From contig CAIIXF020000007.1 of NCBI GenBank assembly GCA_903813345.2, positions 36,116,538-36,176,537 of the forward strand: 60,000 nt of DNA. The letters run 5' to 3'. Source of the DNA: Owenia fusiformis. Its lineage: Eukaryota > Annelida > Polychaeta > Sabellida > Oweniidae. The notes under the pieces were generated by a model. It did no database searches, was not told the DNA's origin, and saw nothing but the letters and a program-made list of their open reading frames with translations. Position 1 is the first letter of the stretch; each line of letters begins with the position of its first letter. Position numbers and translations under genes: made by a program. Shown here piece by piece: positions 37,801 to 49,800 of the stretch.

Positions 37801-40800
37801 TGTAGAGATTCGGTTATTATTTGCCATTGCCAGTTCATCAAATATTTGAAATACAAAAAACAAAGATATTTTTGTTTAAGCTCAAATGGTAACATTTATA
37901 TTTGAAAAAAATTCTAAATGTTTCCCTTCATACCCCTGTCTCTGATCTCCGCTTTTCTTCTGTCAGGTTATTATTTGCCATTGTCAGCTCATCCTGTAGA
38001 GAGTTAACCTTGGAAGAAAGATTCAGAGCCTGAAATTCAAAACAAAATTTACATATAGAAATCAAACAAATATGCATTTGAGATTTCACCTTGGAAGAAA
38101 GATCCAGAGCCTGCAATTCAAAAAAGATTTAAAATGAGAAAATCATATTAATGTTTAAAGGTTTAAATGACAAGATTTATTTATATATGTATGAAAAAAG
38201 ACATTGTAACATAATTCCCTACAAACCTCTGCCTCTGATCTCTGATTTTCTTCTGTCAGGTTAATATTTGCCATCACCAGCTCATCCTGTAGAGATTTCA
38301 CCTTGGAGGAAAGATCCAGAGCCTGCAATCCAGAAAAAATATTTCATCTTGGAAGAAAAATCTAGAGCCTGTGATTTAAAAATGATTTGAATTAAGGAAA
38401 TCATATGAATGTTTAAAGGTTTAAATGGCAAGATTAATATATGTATGAAAAAATACATTCTAATATATTTCCCTAAGTACCTCTGCCTTTGATCTCTGTT
38501 TTTCTTCTGTCAGGTTATTATTTGCCATTACCAGCTCATCTTGTAGGGATTTCACCTTGGAAGAAAGATCCAGAGCCTGCAATTCAGAAAAAAGATTTGA
38601 AATAAAGAAATTATTTGAATGTTTAAATGTTCAAATGGCAAGATTTATAAATGTATGAAGAAAGACATTCTAACATATTTCCCTATATACCTCTGCCTCT
38701 GATCTCTGCTTTTCTTCTGTCAGGTTATTATTTGCCATTGCCAGCTCATCCTGTAATGATTTCACCTTGGAGGAAAAATCTAGAGTCTGAAAACATATTT
38801 GAAATACAAAAATTAAAGGAATGTGTTTAAGCTCAAAGGTAACATTTATTCATGAAAAAACTTTTAAATATATCCCTACATACCTCTGCCTCTGATTTTT
38901 GCTTTTCTTCCATATGGTTATTATTTGCCATTGCCAGCTCATCCTGTAATGATTTCAACTTGAAAGAAAGATCTAGAGCCTAAAAAAAATTGAAATACAA
39001 AAATTAAAGGAATGTGTTTAAGCTCAAGTGGTAACATTTATATATGAAAAAACATTCTAATTTTTTCCTACATACCTCTGCCTCTGATCTCTTCTTCTCT
39101 TCTGTCAGGTTATTATTTGCCATTGCCAGCTCATCTTGTAGAGATTTCACCTTGGAAGAAAGATTCCGAGCCTGGAATTCAAAACAAATTTTACAAATAG
39201 AAACCAAACAAATATGCATAGGTTCATATGGCAAAATTTATATACCATGAAAATGAATTCTAAAATATTTCCCTACATACCTCTGCCTCTGACCTCTGCT
39301 TTTCTTCTCCCAGGTTATTATTTGCAATGGTCAGCTCCTCGTGTAAAGATTTCACCGTGGAAAAAAGATTCAGAGCCTGACATTCAAAACAAATTGTACA
39401 TATAGAAATCAAACGAATATCCATAGGTTCAAATGGCAATACATGAAAATTAATTCAAAAATATGTCCCTACATACCTCTGCCTCTGACCTCTGCTTTTC
39501 TTCAGTTAGATTACTCTTTGCAATGGCAAGCTCATCCTGTAGAGATTTCACCATGGAAGAAAGATACAGAGCCTGCAAATGAAAAAAGATTTCAAATATA
39601 GGAATCATCAAATAAATATGTATAGATTCGGATGAACATTTATGTATGAAAAAAAACATTCTAAATATTCCCCTATACACCCATGCCTCTGATATCCTGA
39701 TATAGAAATGGCTTGATGACAAACAGTAACATATTATAGATCAAACAAATAACATCAAGAAACGGCTAGCAATTGGAAAAATACTCAGGAACATTATGAA
39801 ATTCAGAGACTCAATAACTAGTTACCTTAGAACATTACAAATTTCATGAGACATGATAAAAAATGACGAATTGATATGACACGTTAATTTAAGAACCTTT
39901 TCTCAGCTTTTAGCTCTTTTAGCCCCTTGTCTCAACAGCACAAAAGAACGCCTGCCTGCCAGTAACAGAGTATTCGTGAGATGGACCTCGTGAGATAATG
40001 CACACGAGCCATAAGGAAGCAATCCCCAATTATCCATCTAACATGTATACCAACCCCTTCACCATTTAAGTTCCATTATCACAATCCATGACCAAATTGC
40101 AAACATTAATAAAGATGCTAACAAAACTGTAATATTACCTCGATCTTAGCTTTTCTTTCTACTTCTTCCAGATTATCGTTTGCCATTATCAGCTCATCCT
40201 CGAGTCTTTTCACATGTTTGACCTACAATTAATGATGATGTAGGAACTGTAAGAGTTTGATTAACATCGATCTACCTACTAAATTTAATTATATCCTACA
40301 ACATTAATTGATTCTTTAATAAAAAATAAAAATCTCGTACTCGATTATTTGTGTCAATATTTATGATGTCCCAGGAACCGTATGTTATAGTTTAAATATT
40401 ACAGCCAAAACATTACATACTAATAGTATTAAATACCTCTGCTTCTGATTTTAGTTCTTCTTCCACAAGCCTAGCATTCGCCATTGACAGATCTTCCTGA
40501 AGTGTGTTCACTTCTGATGAAAGGTCTTGAGCCTAGAATTAAATGATTTTTGCCAGGTTACATCTTGTTATTTTCTCCACACCTTTGAATAGTCTTGATT
40601 TGACGGTATGAATAAATGAAATAGAATGGACCTTATAGTAGCAATCACCAGTTTAAGAAATGAAGAATTTACGGGCAAAGGCATAGACTAGATGCAAGTA
40701 GAAATAATCTTGATTTACAACATGAAATATTCAAAAGTCAAAGTCAAAGAGATATCATATTGAAGTCTCTATAAAAAAACTACATCCAGAAATGTGGTTT

Positions 40801-43800
40801 CAAAATTTTTGATCAACTTTGTAATTTTCTTTGAAAATGTGACTTCAAGGTCAGGGAAATTCCCAAATGACAAAGTGTGAAATATATCTTTTATGCACCT
40901 CGTTCAGATATTGCAATATGATTGATTTGCTTGTAATTAGCAATTATCTGCCCTTTTGTGAAAACAGATGGATATCTTTTTTATTATCTAACCCTTTTGA
41001 GAAAACATTGGTTAGGAGAATATTTTTTGAAGAATCCAAGTTAAGCATTTCATTTCACTTCAACTTGAGTATTAGTCGTCCGAGTTTCAAGAAAAATAAA
41101 AAGTTCTGAAAAAACTACCTACTGACCAGGAATCTAGATTATTAGAAAATATCAATATCACTATATCACAGCCATATCCCCCACTCTCTTACCGCTCCAT
41201 CCTACATGCCACTCACAAATAGGAAGCCTCATATCCAAATCAAGAGTGTGCCAATAAGAATCATTTTGACGAGGCACATCCAAACGTGTAAGTTTGCCTA
41301 CTGATATGTTTAGCTGTTTTTACTGTATTAACATCTTAGTGTGAGAGTGAAAATTCAGAATATAACATAAATATATAAACAGTAAAGTCATTGTAAACAA
41401 TGAAAGGACACCTGTTCAATATCAAGTTCTGAATATATACCTTTTTGTTTTCTAGCTTCAGTGATTGCTTTGCTTCTTCAAGTCCATTCCTCAGTTTGTG
41501 AATCTAAAAGAAAGATAGATTTATTGAGTTATTTTTCTTAAATTATATACAGGGTGAGCCAAAAAAGGAAGTCCAAACAAATGTTAATAACTCGGTCATC
41601 CAGCATAGTTTTAAAATCGAAGTTAGTGCAATTAAATCCTTTTCAATGTTATTTCATTCTACCAAATTTCATAGGTCTGTTCTTAATGGTCACGATTTGA
41701 TGGCCATTTTGAAAACATGCTCAAAATGCGGAGAAATCACCCTAGATATAAAATCTCAAACATTTATCTTAATAGCTATTTTAAAGATATTGTCCGCCCC
41801 TACAACTCTAGAAGCATGGGCATTGGGGCAGGGGGTCTGTTGGGCTGATGCAAAGCTCCCATTCGCCTTGAAACCCTTTCTTTATAAAACAAACGACAGC
41901 CGGAAACAAGCCCCTTTTCTGAAAGATCAACAAACCAAAGATCGGGAACGAACCCCAATCTCAGGAACACGACTATTTTTAATGAGTGTGCATACTATAT
42001 TCTGTAATTTGATCGATTTGTTGACACCGTAGCCATCTTGCGAACCCCCCACCCTCCCCATTCCTTTCCCCGTGACCCTCCCCCCATCCGTCGCTATGAA
42101 ACGAACCCCTAGGCCGGAGAAAAATCGAATTATCCTTGGTAAATCCTTGGAGAAGCATTTGAGAGTTGAAAAAAATATATAGACAGGTTCCAATTTCAAT
42201 AATTCAAGTTTTTGAGGCATTTTTTAGAAAAAGCACCATACGTTGCTAGTACAAATATGAATACTATCCTAAAACTATAGGTTGATACCCTTATTAGTCT
42301 CAGAAAAATACAATAAACAGGAAAAAGATTAACAATTTTTGTCTTGCCAATTTTATATTTGTAGCTTCAAGCAAAATATGACAGCTTTAACAGCTCAAAG
42401 TAGTATTCTAAACAGATTTCTAAGCTATGTGCGATATTGTAATACATCTATTTTAGTTATGAAGTACTATTTTGTAATTTTAATATGACTGCATAGTGCA
42501 CTACCCCTGGAAAATTGAAGAAAGTGGATGTGGTGAATTTTATCATTTTGCAGCATTAAGTTAGAAACATGAATTGATAGACACCAAATCAATGAATTCA
42601 AACCATCATCAAATGTTAAGTAACATTCTAATTCATTTATTACTAGAATATAGGACTTCAGATATTTTATATGTAAGTTTTCAATTTAGCACATATATCA
42701 TAATGAAATCTAGTGTAATCACATACTAGAGAGGTTGGCATACAGTCTGGACATTGACATAAAGTCTAAACATTATAATCATCAATTGATCTCATTTGAG
42801 CAACCAGACTATGGACGGTGGTCATCATGCACAAGTAATGTACTACAGTGTCCCACGTACTAGGTCACGAGTCATTTGAGCCATATATACCTCCTGGTAT
42901 ATACCTTTACAACCCATTCAGAAGGGTCATTTACAATGTGCAAAACATGGCAAAAGTTCAGTAAAACTGTTAGTTGTCATCATCTGACCATATAGCAGAG
43001 TCCTCATTAATGCCTTGGTCACATTTGCTCCGATTGCTCCGGCCGATTGAGTATTATGTTCAAAATTGAATACAATATTGAACAAAACACTCAATCGGGC
43101 GGGCGGCGGCCGATGGATCGGAGCAAATGTGACCAATGCATAAGTCATGATGCATCACAGCCAGATATTAGAAAAGTACCTAAGGATCTTTATTAACCAA
43201 AGATGACTTAAGTTTACTCTATATAGATCTGATTCTGCCTTTAAATACCAAGACTTCAGTTTACTTCAACTGTCATGACTAAAGCATTTGATAGTATTTA
43301 CATAAAGGAGCATGTAGGTTATCGCAAACAATTTCAGACAATTCTAACTTGAATTATGAATATCTTTTAGATCTATTCATTATCTTCAAGAAAAGTAAAT
43401 ATAATGATAATGAAGTTAATCTGACCTAAATGATATTAAAGGGAATGGCCCAATCAACATACTTTTTACTAAAAATGTTGACCTAATTTTTACCAAAAAT
43501 GCAACCTTTAATTATATTGTTGAATGCATAATTAGAATATGCTTTGAGACATGTTCTATTTCCTAAGAGGAAAAGTGGATTGCTCCAGGGACTTTAAAGA
43601 TACTGAATTTGGATGACCACAATGAACTGAAACCAATGGATAGCATGAATTCTTTCGATGGGGAAATAACATGGGGAACACTTATCTTAGGGGAATTCAG
43701 TTTTCCTTTCAAGAGTTATTTGATACATTAAAATCAAGAATAGTAAACATTGTAAAAAATTATTGCATTTTTGGTGAAAATGGGGTCAACATCTTTGAAA

Positions 43801-46800
43801 AAATATATTGATGGGTTGATTGCTAGCAAAATATCTCCGAGTCCGATTGACTTTATTATCCCTGTATACCTGTCTTCATGGTCAGAAAATAGTCATAATC
43901 AAAGATATAACTGTCTTCAATTGTTTGTGATAACTTACCTGAACCTTTCCAGGGTCAAATCAGGAGTGACAAAATTATTTCCACCAGATTTTTGACATGT
44001 CCTCAAATACGATAGTATTTTCTGCATAAGATAGAGTGTCACTTGTGAAATTTATTAATTGACCTGAGATCGTACCATATCTTTATGCCACAGAAGCGAA
44101 ATAGCCATATTGAACTTTACTGAATGTTGTTTGCCACTTTTCGACAATTGTCAAAATTCGGGGGTTTTGGGAGAGGGGTACAATTAGGTTAAAAAATTCA
44201 CCTGACTCAAACTATCCTTAAATGAGCACTGATTCACCCCATCCTCCTAAGCAGGTATCCAGAATCCGTACCTCCTTCTTCCCCCTGCTATAACCAATTA
44301 CGAAGCGCCCGATTAAACTGAATCACGTGATCTAATTATGCGCAATGACCTATACATGATTTCTGTCGCAGTGTTGCGACAGCCAATCAGATTGCGAGTT
44401 CGTAATCGGGGAAATGCTAACTGCTTATCGCAGGGGGTAAAAAGAAAGAATTTCTGGATTTTGAAGCCCTGTGATCGGAGTATGATTCACCCGAGAGCAT
44501 AACTTTTCCAAAACATGTACGTGATATTTTTGGACCACTCACATTAATGTTTCGTCTAATTTTCCCTCAGAGTTTCCTCATCATTGTCCAAATTTTAGGC
44601 CATATTTGTTGAGATATATGAATGTTCATTATTAAAATCTTGCCTTCCTTTGCAGTTGGAGAAGTATCCCCTGCAGATTTTATCGGAGTGTAAGAAAAAT
44701 GCTCTGAAGAGGGTTGCCCAAGGATGTCACATAACAGTTCTGGTATTTTTGAGGTCCCAACCCTCTATTCATGGGAATAGTTAACCATTGTAAAGCTACT
44801 CATGGTCAACTGACAAAATTGATTGTATCTTCAACTAAGAAGTCAATAAAATGTTAAAACCAGAAAACAACACCAACTTTCTTCTATTTACCAGGGGTAG
44901 GGCACTATAAAGTTATATAAAAATTAAAAAATAGTACTTCATCACTATAATAGATGTATTACAATATCAAACATAGCTTGGGAATGTTGTTAGAATACTA
45001 CTTTGAGCTGTTAAAGTTATCATATTTTACTTAAAGCTACAAATATAAAATAAGCAAGAAAAAATGACAAAAATTCTAATTAATTGTATTTTTCCGAAAC
45101 CAACAAAGATATCAACCCATAAATTAACTTTAGGATAGTATTCATCTCTGTACTAACAATGCACGCTGTACGAACTCAGAACAATAATTTATATATCCTT
45201 TGAGTTATGAACTAATATTATAGTTCCCCCTAAAATAATTTCCTAGGGGGGTAAAAACGCTAAAAATCAGTGTCGTGACCATCCCGTTGAGCTGCCATCT
45301 TTTAATATCTTTATCAGCATGAAGAACTGATCCAGAAAAATAGGTCTGTTGCTTTTTCTAAAAAATGCCTCAAAAAACCTTTCCCTTGAGATATTCTGAA
45401 ATTGGAACCTGTCTAATAAGAAGATATATCTGTGAGCAGGTAGTCAGAACAACTTCACCTAGTGCGTTCAAATTAGCCTACACAGTTGAGACCGGAATTT
45501 TTGGGGTGCTTGGTAAAATAGCCATAAAATCGTGGTTAATTGCAATACCCCAATAAACCTTAATAAAATGAAAGAACATTTAACAAAATCCATGTGCGAC
45601 AGAAATAATCGTCTTTTTGTGTTTGACGTAACCTTGTGATTTTCAGAGCAGAAAATACGTTTTACGCAAAGTATTAGTTTTCTGGAAAGTCTAAGAATTA
45701 AATTATCAAAAAGATTCGTATCAAAATATAACATAAATGTGCTAACCTCTGCTAATGCTGGGTGTTTCTTCAGGAGTTCATCATATTCTGCCTTCTTCCC
45801 ACCCTCCTCATACGCTGACAGCAAAAGTATTAGTGAATCGACATCTTGAGGTGATTTTTGAACACTTGTTTCTAGTACCTCAGTCGCCTCCTCAATGTTA
45901 CCCTTTTGTTGCAGGGCACATCCTAATGTATTCATGGTTCCTGAGCTTTTACTTTCAAGGACTCTAATTTTCAGATTGTCCAAAAAGGGCTTGCTTATAC
46001 TGTCATCCTCAATGTACAAATTGCAGAGAATATGCATAATTAGTTGCGTTGCCTCGGAAGTCACATATGTTTCATTAGCTGTTTTCAAGTACGTCTTTGC
46101 CTTTTCCTGATTTCGCATCAGCATATAGGCAATGGCATTATTCAGGTCAGATGGATCATACAGAGATGATTGTCCAATCTTTCCCACTATTTCCCCTGAC
46201 TTTTCTGCTTCAATAGCAGACACAAGTGGTATGGCAGTTTGGTAGTAGCGCAAAATGAGATCAGTACTGAAGGTTGTTTGTTCAATGCCATCTTTGACAA
46301 GTAGCTTTGGTAACAGTTGGTCTTTCGCTTCGTCTACTTGACCATTGTTTTCTGTGTAACATCTTAGTCGTAGTTCTGCAGCGTTGGATAGTACCATTTT
46401 TAGGTTGTGTGTTGCCATCTCGCTGAGCCCTTCTAGTTCTTCCACATTCCATATACAATCTACATTACTGTTCACCAAGTGGAGTATATTGTTAACTACA
46501 ACACTTGGTAAGCGGTATATTTCTTTCTTTACATGAAGGGATGTTTTTTTTATCAGTTCTTTCTTGTATTTACTGTCATACATTTTTTTTATACAAGAGT
46601 GTTTGACCAGGTCTTGATTGAGCTGATTTTCAATAAGCTTGAGAATTGTTTTTCGTTGAGCTTCATTTTCCCTGAATTCTTTTTTCAAATCATTCTCAAC
46701 AGATTCGTCTCCAAATATCGTTATAAAGTCTCCTTTGAAGAAATATAATTCCTTTTCTAGATCGTCTTCTTTCATTTCACGATAGTTCGCTATGAATGCA

Positions 46801-49800
46801 GCTTTTGTATTTGTCAATCGGAAGCGGTTATTTTGAGGACTGGTGTAATAGGGTGTTTTGTTTGCATTCGGCATCAGTCCATCAAATGAGATTCCCTGTT
46901 TTGGAGTAACATAACTTCGTAAGTCAAGGTACCAGTCCTTTGTTTTGTCATTGAGGTCAACGTCATTAAGTGACGGTATTGACATTGCTGGGAGGACGGT
47001 TTCACCAAATGCTAGGAACTTCAGGTGAAGGATCATAACCATCTTGTTTATGGTTTCTCTGTATTCACGCTTCATTTCAAACTTATCAGAGTTCTGAATT
47101 ACAGCAAATTCAACATCAGAGAAGGGTGTTGTTTCTTTTCTTGAGAATGACCCAAATGCAATTAAGGCGAAGTCATCAACATGGAAATTTAGGAGATCTA
47201 AACTCTGTTGTATGAGACTTGATATGAGTGTTTTCATTTTCTGAGGGATCCACTGAAAGATCTCTCCAATGTGTTTTATTCTCTCTACTTCACGTTTCGT
47301 TTTTTCTTCACTTGTGATCCCAGTTTCATAACTGTTACATTCCTTGTTTTCATCAATCTGTAAGATTTTCTCTTTTAATTCATTTCGTATTGCTTCAAGT
47401 TTGTCTTTATTCGTTTGTTCGTCGTCAAAGTATTTGTCTGATACATCTGTTCCAATGCAATGTTTGAAGAAAAGTTTGAGAGCAGATCGCCTTTCCTCTT
47501 TATATTCAGATAATTCATTGGGCAGTTCATCATTACACTGCACTATTGCTGTTTCATAAATGCTGATTGCCTTAACATACCCCATTGGTTTATTTTCGAT
47601 TTCAGCAATGTCTTTATGAAGATTACCAAGTTGCCTCAAAAGCTGCACATGTTTCAATCTATCACGTTTCCATTCCTCTTCAGTGACATTCCCTGGATCC
47701 TTTTGGTCATTCTTGTTTATTGATGGGATTTCTTTAAGCAACTTGGTTATTTTAAGTTCATCTCTTTTGAGTTCGTCAAGCTTTAATTTCCTGTCTGGAT
47801 ATTGTTTCCTTAACATTCTGATGTATCCTTGTAATTTCCTGATGGCAGCTTTGTTTTGGGACACCTGCAATGCATGCAGTATTTTTCATACAATTTTTAG
47901 TTGAAATATTTATCTAGTAGTCATGGTGCAATGTTATTAAGTCAATAGCCTATAACAAATGTTGCTAAAAATTAGGCAATACTACTTTTATTGCTCATTT
48001 ATTCCTATCTCATAGTGGTCAGAGTGTTTAGATAAAATATATTTTGTTCGTTTACTACTCTAAGGTTGTGATTGTAACCTGCAGGACCATCGACGACAGG
48101 TCTACTATTCTTGAAAATAAGAATAAACTGTCCCAGTCTCGACGAAATAAGGATGTTAAAATCTTTCCTGCGAAAACAAAATCCGAGCTGGCTCACGAGT
48201 CTAATCTACGTAAATTGGTAAATACGTGTGCACGCGATGACCTGATTGTTATTAACGGACGTATTGTGGATAAGCATGATCAACGTCAACGTAACCGTGG
48301 ACATGATGGGTTTCGTGGTAATCGTGAGAATACACCCGAAGGTCGTACATCAACTAACCGACAGAGATCACGATCTCCAGCTCCCACTTCCAGAGGAGCA
48401 CCGCGTCACGTCAACACAGCTCGTGAAGGTCGACGTAGCCATCAGGATTAGGATTCACGCCGAAGCCGACTAGTAATTTCATCATGGAATGTGAACGGTT
48501 GGTCTTTAAAACAGAATAATAATTCAGCATTTCGTCAAGATGTTATTGACTCTCTTAATCCAGATATAATGTGCATCAGTGAATCATTTCTTAAATACCA
48601 TGATGTTTTGACTATTCCGAACTATGTATGGTATGGTAATAACCGTACAAATCAACATCACAACGCAAGACGTGGATCAGGGGGAGTAGGTGTCTTAATC
48701 CATGAACGAGTGTTTCCCATATTTAACATTGAACTTTTAGATGATGAGTCTGAAGGAATTTTGTGGATGAAGCTTTCATGCAAAACATCAGATACAGTGA
48801 TATGTTTATGTAGTTGCTATTTGCCTCCCAAAGACTCTACACGTTCTATTGATGGAGAGGATTTTTATAATAATTTGTTAAATAAAATCTACATTTATCA
48901 AAATATTGGTTTCACTGTAATATGTGGTGATTTCAATTCAAGATGTGGTGATGTATTTGATTACATAGCCGGTGTGGATGAAGTCCCACCGAGAAACATC
49001 CTTGATTATGGCGAAAACTCGTATGGTGTAAGTGATATTATAAATAAATTCAATTTGCGCATTCCAGATAAGCAACCTGATCATTCAGTTCTTTTATGTG
49101 AATTATCTTTAAACCATGTGAGTAATGTTTCTGATGCATATACATATGAAAATGTCAATCACTTTGATTATGTTAAGAAAAGGTATGATGTACGGAATGT
49201 TCCAAATAATTTCATGGAAATTGATGCTTTTAATGATATTTTAAATGATGCAATACTATCTATTGAAAACGCACTCAATGTATCAAATGATGTGAATAAT
49301 GCATATTGTATTTTTGAAAATCTTGTACTTAAAGAAATGGATAAAAACCTTCCTGCAAAATCTGAACACACATGTCAAAACAAACGTAAAAAATCTATGT
49401 ATAAGGCATATTGGTGCAAGGAATTGGATAATGCATGGGAACAGGTGTGTAAATCTGAAAAAGCCTATATAAAATGTAAACATGGAGTATATCAAAAACG
49501 TGCCTTGAAAGCCACATATTGTCAAGATAGAAGGTATTTTGATTGTTTAAATAGAAAATATAAACGTAATTATCAACGTAAGGAAGAAATGGAATTAATG
49601 AACATGTGTAATGATAAATACGATCAAAAGTCTTTCTGGAAACAAATTGGTAAAATAGGTATATCTGAAAATAGGCAAAACAGTATTCCTATGCAGGTTA
49701 TCGACAGTGATGGTCAAATGTCAACCGATAAAAACACAATTTTGAACCAATGGGAAGTAGAGTTTCAGAAACTGTACAATCAAAAAGATAATCCCAATTA

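Noticed and set aside
31140-39572. Regularly spaced repeats resembling a CRISPR array
   Set aside because: The 'spacers' (introns) are themselves near-identical, the repeats are 96 nt and coding, and the DNA is animal.
41646-42220. Overlapping 128- and 97-codon frames on opposite strands
   Set aside because: No family resemblance, no exon borders, and next to repeat sequence.
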